A stretch of 56,115 bases of DNA from Paenibacillus jilunlii (GTDB taxonomy: Bacteria; Bacillota; Bacilli; Paenibacillales; Paenibacillaceae). How positions within the stretch are numbered: the first letter of the stretch is position 1; every line of letters starts with the position of its first letter. The notes below the pieces were generated by a model. The model ran no database searches. It saw only the letters and a list, made by a program, of their open reading frames with translations, and was not told the origin of the DNA. The translations under genes were made by a program, and so were the position numbers. Positions 15,922 to 24,870 of this stretch are shown piece after piece. Location of the stretch: NCBI RefSeq assembly GCF_900102965.1, contig NZ_FNGM01000032.1, positions 1 to 56,115 of the forward strand, given 5' to 3'.

Positions 15922-18243
15922 ATGAAATTTACAGACGGCCTCTGGCTGGTTCGTGACGGAATTAACATCAACGGTGCGGTGCAAAACTATGTGGTAGAAA
16001 AAACCTCCGAGGGTTTGACTGCGGTTACACAGACAACTCCAATTACAGGACGCGCAGCAACACTGAACTCTACACTGCTGACTGTGAAATTCCATTCCCC
16101 GCTTCCGGGCGTGGTAGGCGTTAAAATTATTCATAATGATGGTGTGGTGGACCACGGTCCTGCTTTTGAGTTAACCAAGGGAACCGGCGATCATGTCCAA
16201 ATTGAAGAAACCGAAACACAGACCGTGCTGATCAGCGGCGGGCTTCGTGTGGTGATCAACAAGGGCACTCACTGGTCCGTGGACTTTTACCGGGGCGACG
16301 AGCGTATTACCGGCAGCGGTTTCAAATCGATGGCCTACATTACAGACCAGGACGGCAACACGTTCATGCGTGAAGAGCTGGATCTCGGCGTAGGCGAATT
16401 CGTCTATGGTCTGGGCGAGCGCTTTACCGCTTTTGTCAAAAACGGACAGGTGGTAGACATCTGGAATAAAGACGGCGGCACCAGCTCCGAGCAGGCCTAC
16501 AAGAACATTCCTTTTTACGTAACAAGCAAGGGCTACGGTGTATTTGTCAACCATCCTGAACTGGTTTCATATGAAATCGCTTCGGAAAAAGTGAAAAAAG
16601 CCCAATTCAGCGTAGCGGGCGAAAGCCTGGAGTACTTTGTAATCGAGGGACCTTCCATTAAGGAGGTCATTACCAAATATACATCCCTTACCGGCAAGCC
16701 TGCGCTGCCTCCGGCATGGACCTTCGGCCTGTGGCTTACGACTTCGTTCACTACCGATTACGATGAAGCGACTGTCAATTCCTTCGTAGAAGGCATGGCC
16801 GAACGGGATTTGCCGCTGCATGTCTTCCACTTCGACTGTTTCTGGATGCGTGAATACCAATGGACCGATTTTCAATGGGACCCTCGCGTATTCCCGGACC
16901 CGGTCGGCATGCTGAAGCGCCTGAAGGAAAAAGGCCTGAAAATCTGCGTGTGGATCAACTCTTATATCGGACAGCGTTCACCGCTGTTTGAAGAAGGCAA
17001 GAAAAACGGCTATTTGATCAAAAAAGCAAACGGCGACGTATACCAGACCGATCTGTGGCAGGCGGGCATGGGACTCGTGGATTTCACGAACCCTGCAGCT
17101 TGTGAATGGTATGCCGGCTACCTGCGTGATCTGGTGGACATGGGCGTAGACAGCTTCAAGACGGACTTCGGCGAACGGATTCCAACCGATGTGGTGTACT
17201 TTGACGGCTCCGACCCGCAGAAGATGCACAACTACTACACTCAGCTGTACAACAAGGTGGTCTTCGAAGTATTGGAAGAGAAGCTGGGCAAAAATGAAGC
17301 CGCCGTATTCGCACGCTCGGCAACGGCCGGCGGGCAGCAGTTCCCGGTTCACTGGGGCGGCGACTGCTATGCGGACTATGAGTCGATGGCAGAAAGCCTC
17401 CGCGGCGGCTTGTCACTTGGCCTGTCCGGCTTCGGCTTCTGGAGCCATGATATCGGCGGCTTCGAGAATACGGCTCCGGCGCATGTGTTCAAACGCTGGC
17501 TGGCGTTCGGCCTGCTCTCCAGCCACAGCCGCCTGCACGGCAGCACCTCGTACCGCGTGCCTTGGGCATACGATGACGAAGCCGTGGATGTTACCCGCTT
17601 CTTCACCAAGCTCAAATGCAGCCTGATGCCGTATCTGTATGATGTGGCCGGACAGGCACATGAGCAGGGCTGGGCTTCGATGCGTGCGATGGTTATGGAG
17701 TTCCCGGAAGATCCGACTTGCGAAATTCTGGACCGTCAATATATGCTGGGCGATTCCCTGCTGGTCGCTCCGATCTTCCAGGAGAACGGCGAAGTGAAGT
17801 ATTATCTGCCGGCTGGCCGCTGGACCCACCTGCTTAGCGGTGAAACCGTACAAGGCGGATCATGGCGCAAGGAAACGTATGATTTCTTCAGCCTGCCGCT
17901 GTTCGTCCGCCAGAACTCGCTGCTGGCTACAGGCAGTGTAGATACCCGTCCGGATTATGATTTTGCCGACGGTGTGAAATTCGGCCTGTACTCGCTGGAA
18001 GACGGTGCGGTGACAACTGCAACCGTCCGCGATATCAAGGGCGCGCCTGAGCTGGCCGTAAAGGCTGAGCGTAAAGGCAGCACCATTTCCGTTACCGCCG
18101 AAGGCAGCGGCAAGGCATTCACCCTGGCTGTGAAGGACCTCGGCACGATTGCTTCCGTGGATGGAGCGGAACTGGCAGATGCCTCTACGGTAAGTGTAAA
18201 AGCGGGAGCTGCGTCTGTCTCGTTCACGATTACGCTGAACTAA
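15922..18243 (+). CDS. yicI: GH31 alpha-xylosidase (YicI type)
   Basis: A 773-residue glycoside hydrolase family 31 enzyme, nearly the same length as E. coli YicI (772). The N-terminus MKFTDGLWLVRDGININ matches the YicI-type start. The catalytic nucleophile is D415 in DSFKTDFGERIPTD, and HWGGDCYADYESMAESLRGG followed by LSLGLSGFGFWSHDIGGF is the distal active-site region. YicI-type enzymes release alpha-xylosyl residues from isoprimeverose and xyloglucan oligosaccharides; no signal peptide is present, so it acts on imported oligosaccharides. The start at ATG 15922 follows AAGGGTGG; a GTG at 15907 is in frame but has no site. It is divergent from the AraC regulator and followed by an SGNH esterase gene. 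An alpha-glucosidase role is possible but less likely. Confidence 0.94.
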   Translation: MKFTDGLWLVRDGININGAVQNYVVEKTSEGLTAVTQTTPITGRAATLNSTLLTVKFHSPLPGVVGVKIIHNDGVVDHGPAFELTKGTGDHVQIEETETQTVLISGGLRVVINKGTHWSVDFYRGDERITGSGFKSMAYITDQDGNTFMREELDLGVGEFVYGLGERFTAFVKNGQVVDIWNKDGGTSSEQAYKNIPFYVTSKGYGVFVNHPELVSYEIASEKVKKAQFSVAGESLEYFVIEGPSIKEVITKYTSLTGKPALPPAWTFGLWLTTSFTTDYDEATVNSFVEGMAERDLPLHVFHFDCFWMREYQWTDFQWDPRVFPDPVGMLKRLKEKGLKICVWINSYIGQRSPLFEEGKKNGYLIKKANGDVYQTDLWQAGMGLVDFTNPAACEWYAGYLRDLVDMGVDSFKTDFGERIPTDVVYFDGSDPQKMHNYYTQLYNKVVFEVLEEKLGKNEAAVFARSATAGGQQFPVHWGGDCYADYESMAESLRGGLSLGLSGFGFWSHDIGGFENTAPAHVFKRWLAFGLLSSHSRLHGSTSYRVPWAYDDEAVDVTRFFTKLKCSLMPYLYDVAGQAHEQGWASMRAMVMEFPEDPTCEILDRQYMLGDSLLVAPIFQENGEVKYYLPAGRWTHLLSGETVQGGSWRKETYDFFSLPLFVRQNSLLATGSVDTRPDYDFADGVKFGLYSLEDGAVTTATVRDIKGAPELAVKAERKGSTISVTAEGSGKAFTLAVKDLGTIASVDGAELADASTVSVKAGAASVSFTITLN

Positions 18244-18276
18244 GAATAAGCATTCTGCGGAATTTCTGAAATGAAC

Positions 18277-18336
18277 AAAAACCTCTCTGTACGGCTGCTG
18301 CCTGCGAAGGCGTTCCTGCCGCCCTGAGAGGTTTTT
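18277..18336 (+). terminator. Terminator after the GH31 gene
   Basis: AAAAACCTCTC (18277-18287) pairs perfectly with GAGAGGTTTTT (18326-18336) around a 38-nt GC-rich loop that can fold further; the right arm ends in six T. Confidence 0.75.
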
Positions 18337-18510
18337 TGCTGCGGAGGGACTTATTCTGACAGATAGCGGAAACTGCCTGAAAAGACGCAAACGCTCATCC
18401 CAAGATCAAAATTGTGTTATATATCGGCTGATTCGTATTAGTGTTATGCCGATAATGTCCGTATACTGTGATTGTTTACAGATCCGAATGAAAGAAGGAG
18501 CTACTTCACG

Positions 18511-19692
18511 ATGCACAGTCAAGAGAACCAAGCCGGGGTGTTCAGCCAGTCTGAGTACACCTCGGCTATGGCGCTGTCCACAGCCGCCAATTATATTATG
18601 AACTGGGCGGAGCCCTTTACCCACACCTACCGGACGTACATCCGTCTGCGGGAGAATGGAAGACTAGCCCTGAAATTCTGGCACAGCAATGCGGTGGATT
18701 CCACCTGGGATATGGGGCTTGAATCGAGAGGGAGCGAGCCGGGAGGGAAATGGAGCATTGAGGCGGCCTATATTGCCGACGGAGGGCTTGAGCCGGATGG
18801 TACAGTCATACCGGGCACCCAGGTGCCAGTGACCTTCTCGGATGAAGCAGAGAAGCAAGTGGCTCCCGGGGAAAGCTTTTGGAGTGATGAAGCGGTGCTT
18901 GACCTGCCGGAGGGACACTATCTGGCTTTTACCTGGACGCTTAGAACGGCTGCTCCCGGCAAAAGCTTCCCTTACAATGTGGAGGGGATGCTCGTCACTG
19001 CTTACGACACTCCCGGGAATCACGCCGGTCAGGAATCGAACGCTGCCTTCAGCGAATCGGACAAGCTCCTGGTGCTGCCAAGCTATATCGGGTATAAGAA
19101 AAAAGTGCACAAAAAGCTCGTATTCCTGGGAGATTCGATTACACAAGGGGTACGGACTGCAAAGGATGGGTACTCCTACTGGGCGGCGCGGATTGCCGAA
19201 GGGCTTGGAACCGGGTATGGACTATGGAACCTTGGATCAGGGTGGGGGAGAGCCTATGATGCGGCCACTGACGGCGCTTGGCTGAACAAGGCCAAGCAGG
19301 GCGATGAAGTGCTGATTGTGCTGGGTGTGAACGATCTCGATATCGGCAAGCGCTCGGCAGCAGAGCTTCTTGCCGATCTCTCGCATATCGTTTCTCTGAT
19401 CAAAGAGGCTAACCCCGAAGCAGGAATCATTCTTGGCACCGTGCCGCCATTTAACTTCGAAGGCGAGCGGGAAGAGGCTTGGAGAAGGGTGAATGCGCAG
19501 ATTCTTACGGCTCCGCCTGCGGGGGTTAACCGCGTATTTAATATCGCGGCCGTACTGTCCATGCCGGCTCCATTGGACCATAGAGTCCGCGCGGAGTATA
19601 TGAGCAATACGGACGACCCGCATCCGAACGGCACCGCCGGCAGGGCGGTGGCGGACGCTTTTCTGGAATGGTACCGGGAAACCGTCGGTTAA
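18511..19692 (+). CDS. SGNH/GDSL-type esterase with N-terminal accessory domain
   Basis: A 393-residue hydrolase. The catalytic SGNH blocks lie in the C-terminal half: FLGDSITQG (nucleophile serine), LGSGWGR (block II glycine), LGVNDLD (block III asparagine) and NTDDPHPNGTAG (catalytic Asp-His). The first about 190 residues are a beta-rich domain (TYRTYIRLRENGRLALKFWH) resembling the jelly-roll part found with bacterial carbohydrate esterases. No signal peptide is visible, so it is probably intracellular. A likely role is removal of acetyl groups from imported oligosaccharides, supported by the upstream alpha-xylosidase gene. ATG 18511 is preceded by AAGGAG; a TTG at 18472 is in frame without a site. 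An inverted repeat TATCGGC/GCCGATA (18422-18428, 18448-18454) and TATACT (18462-18467) suggest its own regulated promoter. Confidence 0.88.
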   Translation: MHSQENQAGVFSQSEYTSAMALSTAANYIMNWAEPFTHTYRTYIRLRENGRLALKFWHSNAVDSTWDMGLESRGSEPGGKWSIEAAYIADGGLEPDGTVIPGTQVPVTFSDEAEKQVAPGESFWSDEAVLDLPEGHYLAFTWTLRTAAPGKSFPYNVEGMLVTAYDTPGNHAGQESNAAFSESDKLLVLPSYIGYKKKVHKKLVFLGDSITQGVRTAKDGYSYWAARIAEGLGTGYGLWNLGSGWGRAYDAATDGAWLNKAKQGDEVLIVLGVNDLDIGKRSAAELLADLSHIVSLIKEANPEAGIILGTVPPFNFEGEREEAWRRVNAQILTAPPAGVNRVFNIAAVLSMPAPLDHRVRAEYMSNTDDPHPNGTAGRAVADAFLEWYRETVG

Positions 19693-19780
19693 ATAAGGCT
19701 AAACGGTTTGGTATCTAATGAACACCCAAAGCACACTAGGCATACTATGTAGTACTTTTAACAGGAAGGTAGTGCTTACC

Positions 19781-20089
19781 ATGGGTATCCAAATGGCCTC
19801 ACAGCAAAAAGTGCTGTATCAAGCTGACAATAATTATGTCCAGAACCTGACATCGGTTAGAAAACACTTGCACAGTATATGCAGACAACATGCCAATCAG
19901 TTTGTTCGGGTGCAAACGTTAGACGGTCAAGTAGTCACAGGAAGAATTTTAGGATGCGATAGAGGGTTGTTTTATCTGGGAGTAAAGAATTATGGAGGAC
20001 AACGGTCTTTTTTCGGAAGCAGCAGTGATGAAGCGATTTTAACCCTTGTGCTTTATGAATTACTTGTAATTACTTTATTGTACACTTAA
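19781..20089 (+). CDS. Small protein with Sm-like strand pattern, unknown function
   Basis: A 102-residue protein not assignable to a named family. The middle part (QFVRVQTLDGQVVTGRILGC followed by DRGLFYLGV) has the alternating pattern of a small Sm/SH3-like beta barrel. The C-terminal about 20 residues (AILTLVLYELLVITLLYT) are hydrophobic and may be a membrane-anchoring or packing helix. The start at ATG 19781 follows GGAAGGT about 10 nt upstream; ATG 19718 is in frame but has no site. Small proteins of this type with VR-x-T-DG-x-V-x-G motifs are common in spore-forming Paenibacillus and Bacillus, which suggests but does not prove a sporulation link. It is followed by its own terminator and a YjcZ-like micro-gene on the other strand. 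Confidence 0.75.
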   Translation: MGIQMASQQKVLYQADNNYVQNLTSVRKHLHSICRQHANQFVRVQTLDGQVVTGRILGCDRGLFYLGVKNYGGQRSFFGSSSDEAILTLVLYELLVITLLYT

Positions 20090-20095
20090 TAATCG

Positions 20096-20133
20096 AATGA
20101 GAACCTACACGATTGTAGGCTCTCATTTTTTTT
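20096..20133 (+). terminator. Intrinsic terminator
   Basis: AATGAGA-acCTACA pairs with TGTAGgcTCTCATT around a cgat loop, followed by eight T. It lies between the 19781 gene and the convergent micro-gene. Confidence 0.85.
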
Positions 20134-20146
20134 GGCTTATGGCGGA

Positions 20147-20242
20147 TTAAAATGTTTTAAGGATGATCACCAACAGAATATACAGTACCAAGATTGTAGT
20201 AGTGGAAGTAACAAGTCCTCCAATATTTCCGCAACCGCTCAT
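20147..20242 (-). CDS. YjcZ-like hydrophobic micro-protein, 31 residues
   Basis: A 31-codon frame on the minus strand starts at ATG 20242 with GGGAGG 6-8 nt upstream and ends at TAA (20147-20149). The product begins MSGCGNIGGLVTSTTT and ends in a hydrophobic helix (ILVLYILLVIILKTF). A glycine-rich start plus one hydrophobic helix ending in a short basic tail is the pattern of YjcZ-type sporulation micro-proteins of Bacillaceae and Paenibacillaceae. The strong ribosome binding site, the correct length and the family resemblance support it as real. It lies next to the 19781 gene in convergent orientation. Function in the family is poorly known; a spore or membrane location is inferred. Confidence 0.72.
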   Translation of the reverse strand: MSGCGNIGGLVTSTTTILVLYILLVIILKTF

Positions 20243-20385
20243 TGCATAACCTCCCTCGCATAATTATCTTACAGACCCATGATATGCACCTTCCTCAATT
20301 CCTGTATGGACGATTGACCAGATGACAACAGATGAATGTTCAAAGTTACGGACTGTTGTGTGCGGGCAAGCATCCCCTCCATAAA

Positions 20386-22026
20386 TCAGAGGGTGATCCG
20401 GGTTCTGTAGTCTTTGGGCGAGAGGCCTACCTGTTTTTTGAATACCTTGCTGAAGTATTTGACATCGTGAAATCCGACCATCTCCGAAATCTGCGACAGC
20501 TTCAGGTTGGGGTTCTGCAGCAGCAGCTTAGCCTTTTCAATTCTGACACTGCCGATATAATCGGAGAAATTAATGCCGTATTCCTGCTTGAATTTGCGGG
20601 AGATGTATTCACGGCTGACGTAGAATTTGCCGGCCACTTCTTGCAGCGACAAGTCGGATGGATAGTTCTGTTCAATGTATTTCACAATTTCCGTCATCGG
20701 GTTGCGCTCCTTCACCGCTCTGGCTGTAAGCTCCTGAGAAAGGCGCTGCAGCACAGCAAAGGACCAGTCACGCCAGGCGAACAAGGAGAAGGAATAGCCG
20801 CTCGGCAGGGGAGCCGGGTTCAGGCTGTCCGCCCGCTCAAGCTCTGCCAGAGCGCTGTCTGCTTGTCCGCCGAGGGCTTCCCGGACCAGCCGGGAACGGA
20901 ACAGCAGGGCATCGGCCTTCCAGGAATTCAGCATCTCGGGGGTAACAACACCCCGGCGGCTCAGCTCCTGAGTCCAGTGCCGGGCGGCGGCTGACAGCAC
21001 CTCCGGGTTGCCGCTGATCACTGCCATTCTCCATTCCTCCTGCACGTCGGCAAAGATAATCGGAGGTTCACTTCCGGTAACTACAGTTTTGGAGGAGGAG
21101 GAGGAGGAGGGGAAATGGCAGTAGTCCTCATGTCTTAACAGATTCCGCCGGAGCAAGGCCTCGGCGGCTTCTGTGCGTTCAGCCGGCAGCCCCCCCGGCA
21201 GGGCTCCCACGGAGCTGATGCCAAAATGCATCCGGAACTGCAGAGTCATGTAAATGCCCTGGTTAATCCGGTTGATCAGCTCGGCTACAGATTCCTGGAC
21301 ATCCCACAGGATAATAGCGATTTCCGGCGGTCCTCCCCAATACCGGAAGGCTATCCCCTTGCCCTGCAGGTGCAGAAATTCATTGCAGATGTTGACGATG
21401 GCGTAATACAGCAGCTCGCTGTCGCCTCCGAACCGTTTGATCAGCGGGTTGTTGCCGGGATCAGTCTGCACTAGAATCAGCCGTGAGACTGTGGCGGTAT
21501 GCGGGATTATCCCGTCGTCCCACAGCCTGCGCAGTGAAGCTTCCGCATTGATCGGATCATCGATCAGCGCCGACAGCAGCTTTTCCCCGTAAATGGGTCT
21601 GATTTCATTCAGGCGGATACTCTGCCTCTGCCGGTGGCTGCGTTCTTCTTCCTCCGACCGCCAGGCGGTCACGGCCTTGGCTACTGCGTTATTGATCATT
21701 TCCGGCTCAATGGGCTTCAGTATATAGTCAATGCCGCCATGGCGGACAGTCTGGCGGACAAAGTCAAAATCATTATGGCCGCTGACCACAATAAATTTGG
21801 TGTTGCCGGCGAATTCATTGACCCAGGACATCAGCTCGATCCCGTTGCCCGATTCCATCAACATATCCATGATGACCAGGGCAGGTTTCTCCTTGCGGAT
21901 CAGCTCGATGGCTTCATTGCCGTTTCCGGCCTCCAGAATTTCCCTGATCTGATGGGCATCCCAGTCGACCAGAAGTCTGACCGCCTTCCGGACTCTGGCT
22001 TCGTCGTCTACAATCAGCGCCTTCAT
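20386..22026 (-). CDS. YesN-type response regulator with AraC DNA-binding domain
   Basis: A 546-residue response regulator. The N-terminal receiver has MKALIVDDEARVRKAVRLLV, the phosphorylated aspartate in LVIMDMLMESGNG, and KPIEPE as the conserved lysine region. The long linker contains a six-serine run (PSSSSSSKT) encoded by a GAG repeat near 21100. The C-terminal AraC-type pair of helix-turn-helix motifs includes LSLQEVAGKFYVSREYISRK and LSQISEMVGFHDVKYFSKVF. It starts at ATG 22026 in a 4-nt ATGA overlap with the histidine kinase gene, so the two are co-translated. It is divergent from the sugar ABC transporter and most likely activates it. Confidence 0.95.
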   Translation of the reverse strand: MKALIVDDEARVRKAVRLLVDWDAHQIREILEAGNGNEAIELIRKEKPALVIMDMLMESGNGIELMSWVNEFAGNTKFIVVSGHNDFDFVRQTVRHGGIDYILKPIEPEMINNAVAKAVTAWRSEEEERSHRQRQSIRLNEIRPIYGEKLLSALIDDPINAEASLRRLWDDGIIPHTATVSRLILVQTDPGNNPLIKRFGGDSELLYYAIVNICNEFLHLQGKGIAFRYWGGPPEIAIILWDVQESVAELINRINQGIYMTLQFRMHFGISSVGALPGGLPAERTEAAEALLRRNLLRHEDYCHFPSSSSSSKTVVTGSEPPIIFADVQEEWRMAVISGNPEVLSAAARHWTQELSRRGVVTPEMLNSWKADALLFRSRLVREALGGQADSALAELERADSLNPAPLPSGYSFSLFAWRDWSFAVLQRLSQELTARAVKERNPMTEIVKYIEQNYPSDLSLQEVAGKFYVSREYISRKFKQEYGINFSDYIGSVRIEKAKLLLQNPNLKLSQISEMVGFHDVKYFSKVFKKQVGLSPKDYRTRITL

Positions 22027-23855
22027 ATGGCTTCACTCTCCACTACAATATCAATTTCCAGCCGGACGATGACTCCGCCGGCCTTATCATTGTCCACAGT
22101 CAGCATAGCGCTGTCCCCGCAGACCAGCCGCAGCCGGGCCAGCACGTTAGGCAGGCCGATCCGGGCCCCGGGAGCATCCCGCTTGCTGTCTTTGCTGTCC
22201 ATCACTTTCAGCGTGTCTATATCCAGCCTGCCGGGATGCAGAAGCTCTTCCCGGAGGGCTTCCAGCTTCGCTGCGGGAATGGAGCTGCCGTTGTTCCGGA
22301 TGGCAATCTCCATCCGCCCGGAGGCGAGCCGGGCCGCCTTAATTTCAATTAGGCCGTCGGTGCGGGCGAGATTGAAGCCATGCTTGAAGTAATTCTCCAC
22401 GATGGGCTGGAGGATCATTTTGGGCATCAGCGCCTTCAGCAGCGATTCTTCCATATCGTAGCGGAAAGTGAACTTATTTTCAAAACGTTCCTTTTGCAGC
22501 TCGACATAGGCTTTGACATGGTCCAGCTCATCTTGTACCGTAACGATCTTTTCATCATTGTACATGCTGTAGCGCATCATCTTAGCCAGCGCGGAGAGCA
22601 GGGCATAAATCTGCGGCACCTTAAGCTCCAAAGCGAGGGTACCGATAATCTGCAGCGTATTGTTCAGAAAATGAGGATTGATCTGCGATTGCAGCGCCCT
22701 CAGCTCATTGGTTTTATTCGACAGCTCCAGCCGGTACTCCCGCAGAATCAGATTGTTGATTGTATCCATCATGCTGCGGAAGCGCTCGGTGACGAGGCCG
22801 ATTTCATCCTTGCCGGCAGGCCGGATATCAATCTCAAGATTACCGGTCTGCACTTGATTCATGTACCGGGTCAGCTGCTTAATGGGAGCAGTGATCCGGA
22901 AGGAAATGAGAATCGTCAACGCAATGATCATCAACATCAGCACCACCAGCAGCAGAATATTGATTCTGGCGGCTTCTTTGGCTTCGCGGAACAGGTAGGA
23001 GACCGGAATCTGCTTCACCAGCGTCCAGTTCAGTCCGGGACTATCAATCTTCTGATAGATAAACACGGCACCGTCTTTTTCAAAATACCCCTGGGAGAGG
23101 CCGTTTCCCGCGATTGGCTTGTTATACCAGGAGGCGTTCAGCGGCTTGCCGAGGTCTGCTTCATCATGGCTGTAGACGATAGTGCCGCTGTCATCCACCA
23201 GATAGATATTTTCCTTATCCTGCTCGTACAGCTGATTCATGATATCTGTAAAAGCAGTCAGCTTCACATCAATGGAAAGGTAGCCCAGCGCCTCGGTGGA
23301 AGGAATCCGCTCAATCCTTCTGTGCAGGGTGAATACCGGCTCGGGCGTCAGCTGCGGGATCGGTGAATTCAGCCCGTAGGTGTTGCTGATATGGGTGCTC
23401 TGGATGGATAAGGGATAGGCATCCGTGATCCTGGAGTCACTGTAGGGAGGGATTCCCTGCCAGCGCTTTGGCGTGGCGTTATGGGATAAGAGCGTCGCTT
23501 TGCTGTCCTTAACGCGGTATAGATAGACCTGAAAGATGTCAGGCATGGAGGTCAAGATATAATTCAGCGAAGAATAAATGCGGATGCCCGCCGACATATC
23601 GTCATAGCCCGCTTCAAGCTGCCGGTAAAAGTCCGAATCCGAGTAGATCGTCAGGGACAGCCGGTTTACATCCTGAATGAAGCTGCTGATATTTTTGGAG
23701 CCTTGGTATAGGAGATTCGTATTCTCATCCACCGCCCGGGTCCGCAGAGACTTCGTCGTGTAGGAATAGCTGATAAACATCGTAGCTATAATACAAACTA
23801 GAGTTGGAAGGAGTAAAAAAACAATCAGTTTCGTGCGGATACTGTTCCATTTCAT
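22023..23855 (-). CDS. YesM-type sensor histidine kinase
   Basis: A 610-residue membrane kinase. There is a transmembrane helix at about residues 10-30, then an extracellular sensing domain of about 250 residues (dCACHE-like, ending near VKQIPVSYLFRE), and a second helix (NILLLVVLMLMIIALTILI). A HAMP segment (APIKQLTRYMNQVQTGNLEI), the YesM-type histidine motif LQSQINPHFLNNTLQIIG and a C-terminal HATPase domain (PMILQPIVENYFKHGF, IGLPNVLARL) follow. The family pairs with YesN regulators and usually detects sugars brought in by the neighbouring ABC transporter. The start at ATG 23855 has only a weak site (AAGAA). The 133-nt divergent region contains an 8-bp inverted repeat. Confidence 0.95.
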   Translation of the reverse strand: MKWNSIRTKLIVFLLLPTLVCIIATMFISYSYTTKSLRTRAVDENTNLLYQGSKNISSFIQDVNRLSLTIYSDSDFYRQLEAGYDDMSAGIRIYSSLNYILTSMPDIFQVYLYRVKDSKATLLSHNATPKRWQGIPPYSDSRITDAYPLSIQSTHISNTYGLNSPIPQLTPEPVFTLHRRIERIPSTEALGYLSIDVKLTAFTDIMNQLYEQDKENIYLVDDSGTIVYSHDEADLGKPLNASWYNKPIAGNGLSQGYFEKDGAVFIYQKIDSPGLNWTLVKQIPVSYLFREAKEAARINILLLVVLMLMIIALTILISFRITAPIKQLTRYMNQVQTGNLEIDIRPAGKDEIGLVTERFRSMMDTINNLILREYRLELSNKTNELRALQSQINPHFLNNTLQIIGTLALELKVPQIYALLSALAKMMRYSMYNDEKIVTVQDELDHVKAYVELQKERFENKFTFRYDMEESLLKALMPKMILQPIVENYFKHGFNLARTDGLIEIKAARLASGRMEIAIRNNGSSIPAAKLEALREELLHPGRLDIDTLKVMDSKDSKRDAPGARIGLPNVLARLRLVCGDSAMLTVDNDKAGGVIVRLEIDIVVESEAI

Positions 23856-23882
23856 CGATTCTTGTCACATCCGATCAATATT

Positions 23883-23914
23883 TTACACCTGAAAGATCAC
23901 CTGAGTAGGTGTAA
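23883..23914. promoter_or_regulatory. Inverted repeat upstream of the ABC transporter operon
   Basis: TTACACCT (23883-23890) and AGGTGTAA (23907-23914) form a perfect 8-bp inverted repeat with a 16-nt spacer, about 75 nt before the first permease gene. It is a candidate binding site for the YesN-type regulator, inferred from position only. Confidence 0.45.
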
Positions 23915-23988
23915 GAGACCCTTCAAAAAACAGATAATATGTTTAGATCATAAACAAGTAAGTGAGTAAAAGAAAGGGGGACGGGTGA

Positions 23989-24870
23989 ATGCGCGGTTCA
24001 AAGTTGTCCCAATTAGGCCAACAGACTTTTTTCGTCGGTCCGGCATTATTGTTTTTCACCCTGATTACGATTATTCCATTTCTGATGGGGATGTATTATT
24101 CCTTCACGGACTGGAATGGTGTATCGGGGAACGTAAGCTGGGTTGGCGCTGATAACTTTACAGCGATATTTACAAACGATCCGGATTTCTGGTCATCCTT
24201 CTGGTTCACCGTGAGATTTACTGTGCTGGGAGTAGTTTTGACCAATATAGTAGGCTTTTTTCTGGCCTATTTTCTGACAAAACCATTAAAAACACGCAAT
24301 ATGCTCCGTACCATTTTTTTCATGCCGAATGTGATCGGGGGATTGCTGCTTGGGTTTATATGGCAGTTCATTTTCATCAAGGGTTTCGCCACGATGGGCG
24401 ATATCACCGGCTGGTCCTTCTTTAATCTTCCCTGGCTCGGGGATGCAACCACCGGTTTCTGGGCGATTGTCATGGTTTTTGTCTGGCAGTCTTCGGGTTA
24501 TCTGATGGTGATCTACATCGCTTCACTCAGCAATGTCTCCAAAGAGGTGCTGGAAGCTGCTGAGATTGACGGGGCTTCCCGCATGCAGGTGCTCCGCAGC
24601 ATTATTGTTCCTTTGATTATGCCTGCGGTGACGATTGGTTTGTTCCTGGCCATTTCCTGGTCCTTCAAAATGTTCGACCTGAACCTGTCCCTGACGAAAG
24701 GCGGACCGTTCAAATCCACGGAATCTGTGGCCATGAATATTTACAATGAAGCCTTCCTGAACAACCGTTACGGGCTGGGTACGGCTAAAGCGCTGCTCTT
24801 CTTCCTGATTGTAGCGATTATCACCGTCATTCAGGTTCGTGTGACGAAGAGCAAGGAGGTAGAAGCATAA
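23989..24870 (+). CDS. Sugar ABC transporter permease (first subunit)
   Basis: A 293-residue inner-membrane permease of the carbohydrate uptake family CUT1 (MalF/UgpA type). It opens with FVGPALLFFTLITIIPFLMG and contains about six membrane helices. The EAA loop contacting the ATPase is EAAEIDGASRMQVLRSIIVP. The start at ATG 23989 follows GGGGGACGGG. The stop codon overlaps the start of the next permease by one nucleotide (TAATG), indicating translational coupling. The operon has two permeases and a binding protein but no ATPase, so a shared MsmX-type ATPase encoded elsewhere is needed. Regulation by the divergent YesMN pair is likely. Confidence 0.95.
   Translation: MRGSKLSQLGQQTFFVGPALLFFTLITIIPFLMGMYYSFTDWNGVSGNVSWVGADNFTAIFTNDPDFWSSFWFTVRFTVLGVVLTNIVGFFLAYFLTKPLKTRNMLRTIFFMPNVIGGLLLGFIWQFIFIKGFATMGDITGWSFFNLPWLGDATTGFWAIVMVFVWQSSGYLMVIYIASLSNVSKEVLEAAEIDGASRMQVLRSIIVPLIMPAVTIGLFLAISWSFKMFDLNLSLTKGGPFKSTESVAMNIYNEAFLNNRYGLGTAKALLFFLIVAIITVIQVRVTKSKEVEA

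Noticed and set aside
20332..20994. 220-codon open frame on the plus strand
   Set aside because: It lies opposite the C-terminal AraC domain of the response regulator and has no supporting start site.
22380..23366. 328-codon open frame on the plus strand
   Set aside because: It is the antisense shadow of the YesM-type kinase, has no ribosome binding site and no recognisable protein features.
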